From Bacteroidetes bacterium UBA2234 (GTDB lineage: Bacteria; Bacteroidota; Bacteroidia; NS11-12g; UBA955): a stretch of DNA of 14,747 nt. Positions 5,626 to 14,747 of this stretch are shown in pieces; within the stretch, counting starts at the first letter, position 1; each line of letters begins with the position of its first letter. Location of the stretch: positions 1-14,747 of the forward strand of contig DDYM01000016.1 in the NCBI GenBank assembly GCA_002347985.1, read 5' to 3'. The position numbers and the translations under genes are program-made. A model generated the notes under the pieces. That model did not search any database and was not told the DNA's origin. It worked only from the letters and a program-made list of their open reading frames with translations.

Positions 5626-8600
5626 ATGAAATATATTTTTACAAAAACCAATCTTATAGCTAGTGTTTTAGGGCTATTCGGATGGATCAATCAATCAAAT
5701 GCTCAAATCTGTGCGGCAAACAATAGTTTGAATTGCACGGGGGATTATCTCTCAGGGATTACATTCAAAAACAGTGGAGGAACGTCTTATGCGGTTTCGG
5801 GAATGAACTGTGCCAATACGGGTCCGTCGAACAAGTTGATGACCAATGGTGCGGTAATGGATATTACTCCGGGTGAAGTGATTACCATGACAATTGAAAA
5901 CACATGTTCATTTTCAGAATATGTAGGTGTTTGGATTGATTTGGATGGCAGTGGTGATTATTCTGCTGCGGAATGTTTATGTACGAGTTCAAACGGTTTT
6001 GGTTCGATTCCGGTGAACACAACAAAGACTGTATCATTAACAGTTCCTTGTGTGGGTGTGAAAGCGGGTAAGGCGATTTTACGTGTTCGTTGTATGTATA
6101 GCACATTCACTGCAAGTCAGGGTTGTGGTACACAATCGAATTATGGTAACATTTTGGATTTTGAGGTAAACATGAAAGCCGTTAACCCTCCTGTGGCGGA
6201 TTTTGCCGTACCCGTAGGTCCAAATTATATTAAGACCCCGATTACTTTCAATTCAACTGCTACAAATCCTGCCTATGCACAAAACTGGACTTTCCAGAGC
6301 GGTACTGCCGTTGTATCGACAGGTTCAAAAGGAAAAGGTTCTTGGGCAAATACTGGGTATTACAATGTAAAATTGGTTCAACAGTTCTGCGGAATGAAGG
6401 ATTCAATTATTAAATCAGTAAAAATTGATAAGCCTACAGCAGCTCCGGTGGCGGATTTTATTGCAATGAGCAACCAGGTGGAAGTTTTTTATACTACGCA
6501 GCTTTCTGATTTGAGTACCAACGGTGCTTACAAATGGAATTGGACTGCAACATCTCCTTCTGGCACAATAGTTTATACGAGTACAGCGCAGAATCCAGTG
6601 TTTTCATTTGATGAATTGGGTTGGTGGGATATTTGTTTGACCTCACAAAATGATGTGGGACCAAGTACTAAAGTTTGCAAGAGCAAGTATATTCAAGCAG
6701 TTCCTCCCGGTGAATTCTACATGGGACCCAATAAAATTGCATCGAACCAAGGTGGTATTCTATATGATAATGGTGGTAAGACGGGTAACTACGGTAACAA
6801 CCGTAAAACCTCAATTGACTATTTCCAAATCTTCCCTTGCGGTGCAAAAGAGATTCGCTTTACGTTTACTCAATTGAAGTTGAGTTTGGGTGATGGTGGT
6901 GACCGTTTGCGTATTTATGATGGTCAAGACGCCAGTGGAAAAGAAATTACGCCTGCTGGTGGTATCACTGGTGTGAACCAAAACATGTTCCGTGGTTCAA
7001 CGTTAAAAGCATTTAGTGGATCAATGTATATCACATTTGAATCGAACTCTGCAAACAACGACAGTGGATTTATTGCCAAGTGGGACTCAGAATTGTTGCC
7101 AGTAGCGAATCCAAAATCAGGATATGATGTTGCCTACACAACCATTGGCAATGGATCAACCATTGATTTTGTTGGAAATGTAAAAAATGCACAAGGTCAG
7201 GTAGAATATGATTGGATGATTGATGGCACAAGTGGATACGGAGCGAAAGCAAAAGTATTCTCAACTGCTTTCTATACAGATGGTACTTATAATGTTTGTT
7301 TGATCGCCAAAATTTGCAATGGAATTGATACTTTCTGTAATAAGATTACAGTGAATACGCCTACTGCTCCTGGCATCGTTGATTTTGTTGCATCGAACTT
7401 GAGGCCAAAAGTGGGTGAAGCGATTTCAATTAAGACAAACACTGATTATGCTTCCAATTTTGAGTGGAGCATTTACCCTGCAACTTATAGTTTGGTGGGT
7501 GGAACTACAATCAATTCAAGAAATCCTCAAATTGTATTTAATGCAGGAGGAGCGTACACTTTCACATTGCGCGCTTGGAGTACTCCCGGCGGAAGAACTG
7601 CCACAGAGAAGAAAGTAATCAAAACTAAATATGTGATTGCAGTGAAATATTGCGTTCCAGTTACGGATATGTTGTCTTCTGACGTTGCGATTTCAAAAGT
7701 GGAATTGTTCCAGGACTCAGTGAGTTTGTTGGAAAATGCTACAGATGTTGGTATTACAGCTTATACTGATTACACAGATCAGTTCAATGATGCATTGAGT
7801 TACGGTTCATACTACACTGTAATTGCTACTCGTCGTACAAATGCGAACAATGCCAATTTCAAGGCTTGGATTGATTACAATATTGATGGTGTATTTACCG
7901 ATGACGAATTGGTTTTGAACAGTGGTTCTATTTCAGGTACTAAGGCAAGTAACAAGTTCCGTGTGCCAGATTTGAAAGACTGTTTTGAAGGGATTACGCG
8001 TATGCGTGTTGCGGTTTCTTATGGTTCATTCGCCAATACTTCATGTGGAGTAAACGTGGTAGGTGAATTTGAAGATTATGGAATTACACTCGCCAATGAT
8101 AAGCGTCCTCCAGTGATTACTTTAATTGGCAGTAACGTTGTTCGTGTAGAACGCAACAGCAATGCAACCGCTTGTTGGACTGAAAAGGCTTACTCTACCT
8201 ATAAAGCGGCCGACCCAACAGAAGGTGATTTAACCAATAAGGTAATCATCGCAACGGATTTGGATTGTACTACGCCTGGTACATATAACATGAACTTCCG
8301 TGTTACGGATGCGGCGGGCAATTCTGCGCAAGACGTGAATAGAACAATCATTGTTGTTTTGGATAAAACTCCTCCAACGTTGACGTTGTTGGGAAATGCC
8401 ACAATCAATGTTGAGCAGTGTGATGTTTACAATGAACCAGGTGCAGTTGCTTCTGATTTGGTTGATGGAAACCTTTCAAGTAGCATCAAAATTTCTGGAT
8501 CTGTAAACACTTCAACTGTGGGCTCATATACATTGACTTATGATGTAATGGATGCACAAGGTAATTCTGCTACTGCAAAACGTACCATCAATGTGGTTGA

Positions 8601-9642
8601 TACCAAGAAGCCAGGTTTATTCAGTTACGGTAAGCGATTGGTTGACGGTGATGTAGTGCAATTGCAAATTGGAAGTTTGTTTGTGGATGCGGTAACAGGA
8701 TATGATACTTGTAACGGTAGCATTAGCGTAAACAAAGTTCCTGGCTACAATGGAATGGTGAATACATTGGTTCGTGCAACTTACCCAATCGTTTACTATG
8801 CAAAAGACATTCATGGAAATACAGCGGTGGAAGATGGATTTGTGATTAACTATCGTGTTGACGATTACATCGCACCAGAAATCTCTTTGAATACCACTGA
8901 TACTGTGTTCCACGATGTAAACAATCCCTACAGTTCACAGCCCGTGACTGCTACGGACAATTTCAGTTCTGGAAGCAAATTGAGCGTTGAGCGTTCTGGT
9001 AAGGTAAATCCCTATGTATTGGGATTATATACTGAAGTATTTACAGCTACAGATGAGAGTGGAAACGTAACCAAGCGCAATCGTTATGTAAAGGTTGTGG
9101 ATCGTATCGCTCCTACATTGATTACTTCTTCAGTGAACGTTTGTGCTGGAACTCCATTCTGGGCTATGAGCGATGTTGCTGTTGAAGACAACTACTATGG
9201 TAACGATGAATTGCTTCCATTGGTGAAGATTTTGAGTCATAACGTAAATATCTGGCAAGCTGGTGTTTACTATATCAATTATCAGGTAACAGATCCAAGT
9301 GGCAACAAGAGCCAGGTTGTATTGCGTCCTGTAATGGTTCAATATCCTCCAGATTGCGAGAACAGCTTCTTAGGTAAGAAAGATTTGACATTGTCTGAGC
9401 AGGTGATGGTTTATCCAAACCCAACTTCTGGAATTGTAAAAGTTGATTTTGCGGTGAACAATATGAATCCAATGTCGATTGTGGTTACCAATTTGGTTGG
9501 TGCAACAGTGGCTGAGTACAATTACGGTGGTGGATTTGGATCGATGACACTTGATTTGGGTAAATATGGTCAAGGTGCTTATATGATTCACATTGCGAAT
9601 CAAAACGAGGTTACAACCAAGAAGATTATTGTAACCAAGTAA
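5626..9642 (+). CDS. Giant T9SS-secreted multidomain surface protein, copy 1
   Basis: 1338 residues, probably an adhesin or cell-surface matrix protein; no catalytic motif is visible. The signal peptide is 1-26 (hydrophobic core 10-20, cleavage SNA|QIC). Domains by approximate position: degenerate GEVED-like 27-186 (VGVWIDLDG; ends GNILDFEV); PKD-like 188-270 and 271-359 (each opening VADF); CUB-like 360-490 (GGILYDNGG, GDGGDRLRIYDG, MYITFESN); PKD-like 491-580 and 581-673; canonical GEVED 674-829 (FKAWIDYNIDG, GEFEDYGITL at 813-822); five Ig-like/DUF5011-type modules about 830-917, 918-996, 997-1085, 1086-1163 and 1164-1245, with DLVDGNLSSS and TDxSGN motifs; then a T9SS type A sorting domain 1256-1338 (VYPNPTSG, ending TTKKIIVTK). 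In this system the C-terminal domain directs passage through the outer membrane and is then removed. Acidic loops such as DLDGSGD suggest calcium binding. The gene has its own candidate promoter, and its paralogue follows after 36 bp. Confidence 0.9.
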   Translation: MKYIFTKTNLIASVLGLFGWINQSNAQICAANNSLNCTGDYLSGITFKNSGGTSYAVSGMNCANTGPSNKLMTNGAVMDITPGEVITMTIENTCSFSEYVGVWIDLDGSGDYSAAECLCTSSNGFGSIPVNTTKTVSLTVPCVGVKAGKAILRVRCMYSTFTASQGCGTQSNYGNILDFEVNMKAVNPPVADFAVPVGPNYIKTPITFNSTATNPAYAQNWTFQSGTAVVSTGSKGKGSWANTGYYNVKLVQQFCGMKDSIIKSVKIDKPTAAPVADFIAMSNQVEVFYTTQLSDLSTNGAYKWNWTATSPSGTIVYTSTAQNPVFSFDELGWWDICLTSQNDVGPSTKVCKSKYIQAVPPGEFYMGPNKIASNQGGILYDNGGKTGNYGNNRKTSIDYFQIFPCGAKEIRFTFTQLKLSLGDGGDRLRIYDGQDASGKEITPAGGITGVNQNMFRGSTLKAFSGSMYITFESNSANNDSGFIAKWDSELLPVANPKSGYDVAYTTIGNGSTIDFVGNVKNAQGQVEYDWMIDGTSGYGAKAKVFSTAFYTDGTYNVCLIAKICNGIDTFCNKITVNTPTAPGIVDFVASNLRPKVGEAISIKTNTDYASNFEWSIYPATYSLVGGTTINSRNPQIVFNAGGAYTFTLRAWSTPGGRTATEKKVIKTKYVIAVKYCVPVTDMLSSDVAISKVELFQDSVSLLENATDVGITAYTDYTDQFNDALSYGSYYTVIATRRTNANNANFKAWIDYNIDGVFTDDELVLNSGSISGTKASNKFRVPDLKDCFEGITRMRVAVSYGSFANTSCGVNVVGEFEDYGITLANDKRPPVITLIGSNVVRVERNSNATACWTEKAYSTYKAADPTEGDLTNKVIIATDLDCTTPGTYNMNFRVTDAAGNSAQDVNRTIIVVLDKTPPTLTLLGNATINVEQCDVYNEPGAVASDLVDGNLSSSIKISGSVNTSTVGSYTLTYDVMDAQGNSATAKRTINVVDTKKPGLFSYGKRLVDGDVVQLQIGSLFVDAVTGYDTCNGSISVNKVPGYNGMVNTLVRATYPIVYYAKDIHGNTAVEDGFVINYRVDDYIAPEISLNTTDTVFHDVNNPYSSQPVTATDNFSSGSKLSVERSGKVNPYVLGLYTEVFTATDESGNVTKRNRYVKVVDRIAPTLITSSVNVCAGTPFWAMSDVAVEDNYYGNDELLPLVKILSHNVNIWQAGVYYINYQVTDPSGNKSQVVLRPVMVQYPPDCENSFLGKKDLTLSEQVMVYPNPTSGIVKVDFAVNNMNPMSIVVTNLVGATVAEYNYGGGFGSMTLDLGKYGQGAYMIHIANQNEVTTKKIIVTK

Positions 9643-9678
9643 TGCCATTGTGGTAGATAAAAATTTAAAAAGAAAATC

Positions 9679-12600
9679 GTGAAAATAGAATTTAGAAAAA
9701 GAATCCTGAGATTGCAATTGCTAGCCCTTGCGGTTATGCTTTTGGGAACTTTTGGGAGGAGTGAGGCGCAAATTTGTACTGCAAGCAATAGTAATGATTG
9801 TAGTTTGATGTGGTTGTCTGGTGTGTCGTTCAAGAACAGTGCTGGGTCTACTGCTACATACTCAGGATTGAACTGTGCAAATACTGGTGGTTTGAGTCCT
9901 AAGTTGATGACCAATGGCGCAGTGATGGATATTACCCCAGGTGAGGTAATAACTATGACGATTGAAAATACGTGTACTTATGCTTTGTATGTTGGAGTAT
10001 GGATCGATATGGACGGTGACAATAACTTTACTGCAGCCGAATGTATTTCAACCGTTGCGGCGCCTTTTGCGCAGGTGGCGGTGAACTCAACAAAGACTGC
10101 AAGTTTAACAATCCCTTGCGCAGGTTCAAAACCAGGAGTTCATATTATGCGCGTCCGTGCGTCGTACTACACCTTCACCCCAACCCAAGGATGTGGTACA
10201 TTGGCTACGTATGGTAATATCATGGATTTTGAGGTAAACGTGAAAGCGGTAAGTCCTCCAACGGCAGATTTTGCTGTTCCCACAGGTCCAAATTTCATTA
10301 AAACACCTATTGGATTCAACTCAACTACAACGAGCTCTGCATACAACCAGAAATGGACTTTCCAATCTGGAACTTCCATTATAAACACTGGAGCGAAAGG
10401 TCGTGCCAGTTGGCCAAATACAGGGTACTACAATGTGAAGTTGGTGCAACAGTTCTGCGGAATGTCTGATTCTATCATCAAATCGGTGAAAATCGACAAG
10501 CCTACAGTGGTTCCGACAGCAGATTTCTTGGCAGCAAGTAACCAGGTTGAAGTCTTCTACACAACGCAGTTGTTTGATTTAAGTACCAATGGTGCTTACA
10601 AGTGGAATTGGACAGCTACTTCTCCCTCTGGTTCAATCATTTATACAAGTACCGCGCAGAATCCCGTTTTTTCATTTGATGAATTGGGATGGTGGACAAT
10701 CTGCTTAACCTCCTCAAACGACATTGGACCGAGCACCAAGGTATGTAAGTCTAGCTATATTCAAGCGGTTCCTCCAGGGGAATTCTATTTAGGACCCAAT
10801 AAAATTGCTTCCAACCAGGGTGGTATTTTGTACGACAACGGTGGCAAGGGCGGTAACTATGGTAATGGTCGTAAGACTTCGATCGATTATTTCCAGATTT
10901 TCCCATGTGGTGCGAAAGAAATCCGTTTGAAATTCAAACAATTGAAATTGTCTTTGGGAGATGGTGGAGATCGTTTGCGGATTTATGATGGACAAGACGC
11001 ATCAGGTAAAGAATTAAGTCCTGCAGGTGGAATCACCGGTGTAAATTTTGGAATGTTCTCTTCAACAGTGTTTAAAGCATTTAGTGGTTCAATGTATATC
11101 ACATTCGAATCAAATACTGCGAACAACGACAGTGGATTTATTGCTACATGGGATTCAGAATTGTTACCTGTGGCCAATCCTAAGTCGGGTTACGATGTAG
11201 ACTACACAACAATTGGAAACGGTACCAATTTGGATTTTGTTGCCAACGTAAAAGATGCTCAAGGGCAGGTAGAGTATGATTGGATGATTGATGGCACATC
11301 TGGATATGGAGCGAAAGCGAAAGTTTTCACGAATGCATTTTATACAGATGGTACCTATAATGTTTGTTTGATTGCCAAAGTTTGTAATGGGGTTGATACT
11401 TTCTGCAGAAATATCACTGTGAATACACCAACTGCCCCTGGTTTGGTTGATTTCGTTGCTAGCAACTTGCGTCCAAAGGTTGGAGAAGTGGTATCTATCA
11501 AAACCAAAACGGATTTTGCATCCAACTTTGAGTGGAGTATCTATCCAGCGACGTACAGCTTCGTGGGTGGTACCAACGTTAACAGTCGCAATCCACAGTT
11601 ATTATTCAACGTAGGCGGTGCTTATACCTTTACTTTACGTGCTTGGAGTACTCCGGGTGGTCGTGCGGCTACTGAAAAGAAAATCATCAAAACGAAATAT
11701 GTAATTGCGGTTAAATACTGTACTCCAGTTACCGATATGTTGTCGTCTGACGTAGCGATTTCCAAAGTGGAATTGTTGCAAGACAGCGTGAGTTTGTTGG
11801 AAAACACCTCAGATGTAGGTATTTCTGCTTACACGGATTTTACAGATCAATTTAATGATGCATTGAGTTATGGTTCTTACTACACTGTAATTGCAACACG
11901 TCGTACCAATTCAAACAACGCCAATTTCAAAGCTTGGATTGATTACAATATTGATGGAACATTTACTGACGATGAGTTGGTATTGAATTCTGGATCTATT
12001 GCGGGTACCAAGGCGAGCAACAAATTCCGAGTTCCTGATTTGAAAGATTGTTTTGAAGGTGTTACACGTATGCGTGTGGCAGTTTCTTATGGTTCTTTCT
12101 CAAATACTTCATGTGGAGTAAACGTGGTTGGTGAATTCGAGGACTACGGAATCACATTGGCAAACGATAAACGTCCGCCAGTGATTACATTGATTGGAAG
12201 TAGTACTGTAAGAGTTGAGAGAACTTCCAATGCAACGGCATGTTGGTCAGAAGCGGCTTACAAGACTTATTCAGCTGCTGATCCTACAGAAGGTGATTTA
12301 ACCACAAAAGTGTTAATTACAAGCGATTTGGATTGTACAACACCTGGTACATACGCTGTGAATTTTGGCGTAACTGATGCTGCAGGAAATCCATCTGCTC
12401 AAGTAACCAGAACGGTAATCGTTGTGTTGGATAAGACAGCTCCGACTTTGACTTTGTTGGGTTCTGACACAGTTACTGTTGAACAATGTGGTGTCTACAC
12501 TGAACAGGGTGCGGTTGCGACGGATTTAGTGGATGGCAATTTGACCTCAAGCATTAAAGTGACTGGAAAAGTAAATACCTCGTTGGTAGGAATTTATACT

Positions 12601-13710
12601 GTGAACTACGACGTAATGGATGCGCAGAAAAATGCATCTACAAAATCTAGAGTTGTGAAGGTGGTTGATACGAAGAAACCCGGAATTTTCAATTATGGAA
12701 AGCGCATCGTAGATAATGATGTAGTGAATATTCAGTTGGGTAGTTTGTTTGTAGATGCTGTTTCTGGATTTGATACATGTAACGGCAGTATTTCTGTAAA
12801 CAAAGTACCAGGCTACAATGGAATGGTAAATACCCTAGTTCGTGCTACTTACCCTATCAGTTATTTTGCGAAGGACGTACACAACAATGATGCAGTTGAA
12901 AATGGATTCACTGTAAATTATAGAGTGGATGATTACATCGCTCCTGAAATCACATTGAATACACCTGACACAGTGATTCATGATGTAAACAATTCATACA
13001 GTTCTCAGAATGTAAGTGTAAGAGATAATTATAGTCCTTCATCTAAAATCTCAATTGAGAAGACAGGTAAAGTAAATCCATTTACTTTGGGATTGTATGT
13101 TGAAACTTATACGGCAACTGACGAGAGCGGAAATATCACAAAGCGCAGTCGTTTCGTGAAAGTAGTCGATCGTATTGCGCCAACAATTATCACTTCAGCG
13201 GTGAATGTTTGTGCGGGTACTCCTTTCTGGGCGATGAGCGACGTTTCTGTGGAAGACAATTACTATGGCAATGCAGAGCTTATGCCATTGGTAAAAATAC
13301 TTAGTCATAACATTAATATCTGGCGCGCGGGTATGTATTACATCAACTACCAGGTGGTTGATCCAAGTGGGAATCGCAGTCAGGTTGTGTTGCGTCCAGT
13401 ACGTGTCATGTATCCCCCAGATTGTACCAATAGTTTCTTGGCCAAGGAAGATTTGACATTATCTGAGCAGGTTATGGTTTATCCTAACCCAACGACTGGA
13501 TTGGTAACATTTGATTTTGCACTAAATAATAGTTCTCCAGTACATGTTGAAATCACAAATATGGTGGGTTCAAAAGTGGCAGAATACAATTTCTCGGGTG
13601 GATTTGGTTCACAGGAAATTGATTTAGGCAAATTTGGTCAAGGTACCTATTTAATAAACATCAGAAATAACAATGAAGTAACAACGAAAAAAATCATCGT
13701 AACAAACTAA
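9679..13710 (+). CDS. Giant T9SS-secreted multidomain surface protein, copy 2
   Basis: 1343 residues, the tandem paralogue of the preceding gene with the same domain order shifted by five residues: signal peptide 1-30 (basic n-region FRKR, core LLALAVMLLG, cleavage SEA|QIC), degenerate GEVED-like 31-191, two PKD-like, CUB-like 365-495, two PKD-like, canonical GEVED 679-834 (GEFEDYG 818-824), five Ig-like/DUF5011-type modules to about 1250, and a T9SS type A sorting domain 1261-1343 (VYPNPTTG, ending TTKKIIVTN). The start is GTG in an A-rich context; the first internal ATG is codon 20, which would cut the signal peptide in half, so GTG is well supported. The net extra length relative to copy 1 is four residues in the signal peptide and one in LSPKLMTNG against SNKLMTNG. 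It has 23 cysteines against 25 in copy 1. The 36-bp gap shows no promoter or hairpin, so it is probably co-transcribed with copy 1. Confidence 0.9.
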   Translation: MKIEFRKRILRLQLLALAVMLLGTFGRSEAQICTASNSNDCSLMWLSGVSFKNSAGSTATYSGLNCANTGGLSPKLMTNGAVMDITPGEVITMTIENTCTYALYVGVWIDMDGDNNFTAAECISTVAAPFAQVAVNSTKTASLTIPCAGSKPGVHIMRVRASYYTFTPTQGCGTLATYGNIMDFEVNVKAVSPPTADFAVPTGPNFIKTPIGFNSTTTSSAYNQKWTFQSGTSIINTGAKGRASWPNTGYYNVKLVQQFCGMSDSIIKSVKIDKPTVVPTADFLAASNQVEVFYTTQLFDLSTNGAYKWNWTATSPSGSIIYTSTAQNPVFSFDELGWWTICLTSSNDIGPSTKVCKSSYIQAVPPGEFYLGPNKIASNQGGILYDNGGKGGNYGNGRKTSIDYFQIFPCGAKEIRLKFKQLKLSLGDGGDRLRIYDGQDASGKELSPAGGITGVNFGMFSSTVFKAFSGSMYITFESNTANNDSGFIATWDSELLPVANPKSGYDVDYTTIGNGTNLDFVANVKDAQGQVEYDWMIDGTSGYGAKAKVFTNAFYTDGTYNVCLIAKVCNGVDTFCRNITVNTPTAPGLVDFVASNLRPKVGEVVSIKTKTDFASNFEWSIYPATYSFVGGTNVNSRNPQLLFNVGGAYTFTLRAWSTPGGRAATEKKIIKTKYVIAVKYCTPVTDMLSSDVAISKVELLQDSVSLLENTSDVGISAYTDFTDQFNDALSYGSYYTVIATRRTNSNNANFKAWIDYNIDGTFTDDELVLNSGSIAGTKASNKFRVPDLKDCFEGVTRMRVAVSYGSFSNTSCGVNVVGEFEDYGITLANDKRPPVITLIGSSTVRVERTSNATACWSEAAYKTYSAADPTEGDLTTKVLITSDLDCTTPGTYAVNFGVTDAAGNPSAQVTRTVIVVLDKTAPTLTLLGSDTVTVEQCGVYTEQGAVATDLVDGNLTSSIKVTGKVNTSLVGIYTVNYDVMDAQKNASTKSRVVKVVDTKKPGIFNYGKRIVDNDVVNIQLGSLFVDAVSGFDTCNGSISVNKVPGYNGMVNTLVRATYPISYFAKDVHNNDAVENGFTVNYRVDDYIAPEITLNTPDTVIHDVNNSYSSQNVSVRDNYSPSSKISIEKTGKVNPFTLGLYVETYTATDESGNITKRSRFVKVVDRIAPTIITSAVNVCAGTPFWAMSDVSVEDNYYGNAELMPLVKILSHNINIWRAGMYYINYQVVDPSGNRSQVVLRPVRVMYPPDCTNSFLAKEDLTLSEQVMVYPNPTTGLVTFDFALNNSSPVHVEITNMVGSKVAEYNFSGGFGSQEIDLGKFGQGTYLINIRNNNEVTTKKIIVTN

Positions 13711-13737
13711 CAAACCGAAAAAATTAATAACACGATT

Positions 13738-14747
13738 ATGAAATTGAACAACTATATGAAACAGAAATTTAAGGGTGCTTTGCTCTTGATTTCTTTGGGT
13801 TTGTCGTCGGCCTCTGCCTTCGCACAAATGAGTGGAAGTTACACAATTGACCCGGCGAACACGGGTGCTGCAACGGCCACAATGTTTAAAAACTGGAACT
13901 CTTTTGTAAAGTCACTTTACAACACCAGTACAACTGTTAACCCTCGTACAGATGGAGGTCCGATTGTGGTAGGAAACGCTACGATTTCTTCTTCTGTAAC
14001 TGTGACCGTTGTAAGTACGAACGTAACTGCGGAAGCCACCGCATTGAACTTTGCTCCAATTACAGGTGTGAGTTCAACTGCGACCATTACAATTGACGGT
14101 AATTATCAAACCTTCAATTACAATGCTTCTTATGCGCCTTTTCAATTCACGGGTGCGGATTATGTTACCATCAAGAATTTGACGATCATCAACTCAAATG
14201 CTACTCCGGGTGGATTTTGGTACAGTAACCAATCTGATTACAACACGGTAACTGGTTGTACCGTAAACTTCTCTGCTTTGGCGTCTGCTTCAACATTGGT
14301 TAGTTATTTGTCGATGTCTACTTCGGTTTCTTCTCCTACAAGTTACGGAAGTGCAGCAACTGGAACCACTGGACAGCCAGGATCGTACAATACCTTTTCA
14401 AGCAATACCTTCTTGACAAGTTCAGTTAACAGCCCTGGTCCATATTATGGAATTTCATTGAACGGTAACAGTTCTAACTATTCTACAGTAGCTCAAAACA
14501 ATACGTTTACTGCCAATAAAATTCAGAATTTCTATTATTATGCGATTTTCCAGTATTACACAAACGGAAACAGCATTACAAGCAATGATATTTCTCGTGC
14601 GAATACAGCAGTGGGTGGATCATCAACTTTGTATGGTATTTACAATTATTATTCTTATTCAACTTCGCGTTCTGCTGAAATTAGCAAGAATAGTATTCAC
14701 GATTTGCCATTCGCAGGAGCTACTTTGACAACTACGACTTTGACGTC
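13738..14747 (+). CDS. Secreted beta-helix-like surface protein (3' end outside window)
   Basis: An open frame of 336 codons runs from ATG at 13738 to the window end. The N-terminus is a signal peptide: KQKFK, hydrophobic LLLISLGL, then SASAFA|Q with cleavage after residue 29. A second in-frame ATG (codon 7, 13756) is also possible and would keep the signal. The mature part is rich in Ser, Thr, Asn, Tyr and Gly, with short turns resembling parallel beta-helix coils: GADYVTIKNLTIIN (139-152), then NTVTGCTVN, NTFSSNTF, YSTVAQNNTF, NSITSNDIS and AEISKNSIHD, each an NxI/F/V-type rung. Such proteins in Bacteroidota are often T9SS cargo with a C-terminal sorting domain, but that end is not in the window. 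No enzyme active site is visible, so calling it a polysaccharide lyase would be unsupported. It begins 27 bp after copy 2 and probably shares its operon. Confidence 0.82.
   Translation, partial: MKLNNYMKQKFKGALLLISLGLSSASAFAQMSGSYTIDPANTGAATATMFKNWNSFVKSLYNTSTTVNPRTDGGPIVVGNATISSSVTVTVVSTNVTAEATALNFAPITGVSSTATITIDGNYQTFNYNASYAPFQFTGADYVTIKNLTIINSNATPGGFWYSNQSDYNTVTGCTVNFSALASASTLVSYLSMSTSVSSPTSYGSAATGTTGQPGSYNTFSSNTFLTSSVNSPGPYYGISLNGNSSNYSTVAQNNTFTANKIQNFYYYAIFQYYTNGNSITSNDISRANTAVGGSSTLYGIYNYYSYSTSRSAEISKNSIHDLPFAGATLTTTTLT

Larger units (their letters stand above)
5626..13710 (+). repeat. Tandem duplication of a 4-kb surface-protein gene
   Basis: The two genes at 5626-9642 and 9679-13710 are direct-repeat paralogues covering their whole lengths. 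The domain landmarks keep a constant offset of five residues from the first GEVED domain to the end: CUB start 360/365, GEFEDYG 813/818, sorting domain 1256/1261. In one aligned block of 36 codons (6520-6627 against 10588-10695), 15 codons differ and only two change the amino acid. The duplication is therefore not recent at the DNA level, but the protein has been held under constraint. Confidence 0.85.

Noticed and set aside
9370..9914. Overlapping minus-strand open frames across the junction of the two giant genes
   Set aside because: They run opposite conserved coding sequence (the sorting domain of copy 1 and the signal peptide and GEVED start of copy 2) and look like shadows; no antisense promoter was evident.
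13738..14747. Pectate lyase or other polysaccharide lyase activity for the beta-helix-like protein
   Set aside because: Only the helical repeat style is visible; no catalytic residues can be assigned and the C-terminal part is missing.

Overview
The window looks like chromosomal DNA from a member of the Bacteroidota. The main reason is two large secreted proteins that each end in a type A C-terminal sorting domain of the type IX secretion system (T9SS). Supporting signs are A-rich leaders without clear Shine-Dalgarno sequences and promoter-like matches to the Bacteroidota consensus (TTG, about 17-20 nt, then TAnnTTTG). I cannot place it more finely than phylum from sequence alone.

Layout. 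Positions 1-26 may hold the first codons of a minus-strand gene leaving the window. A PLP-dependent class V aminotransferase-fold enzyme with an N-terminal export-type signal lies on the minus strand (62-1636). It is divergent, across about 100 bp, from three plus-strand metabolic genes: anmK (anhydro-N-acetylmuramic acid kinase, 1735-2835), a Glu/Leu/Phe/Val-type amino-acid dehydrogenase (2868-4103, GTG start) and pepT (tripeptide aminopeptidase, 4169-5401). Together these could recycle cell-wall amino sugar and turn small peptides into amino acids and then 2-oxo acids, but the link is inferred from adjacency only.

A 224-bp gap (5402-5625) separates the metabolic genes from a surface-protein locus. 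It contains overlapping inverted repeats after pepT and, near its right end, a promoter-like element with a perfect palindrome between the two boxes. After it come two tandem paralogues of 1338 and 1343 residues (5626-9642 and 9679-13710). Both have the order signal peptide, degenerate GEVED domain, two PKD-like domains, CUB-like domain, two PKD-like domains, canonical GEVED domain, about five Ig-like/DUF5011-type domains, T9SS sorting domain. Only 27 bp later a third secreted gene begins, a Tyr/Asn/Ser-rich protein resembling a parallel beta-helix, cut by the window end. Gaps of 36 and 27 bp with no visible promoter suggest that all three are co-transcribed.

The most interesting part is the twin adhesin-like pair. 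They are collinear, with net length change confined to the signal peptide and one residue near position 65. Many synonymous sites differ while the protein is conserved. The only cysteine difference between them is a pair present in the first copy and absent from the second. I found no CRISPR array, tRNA, rRNA, insertion sequence or recognisable defence system.
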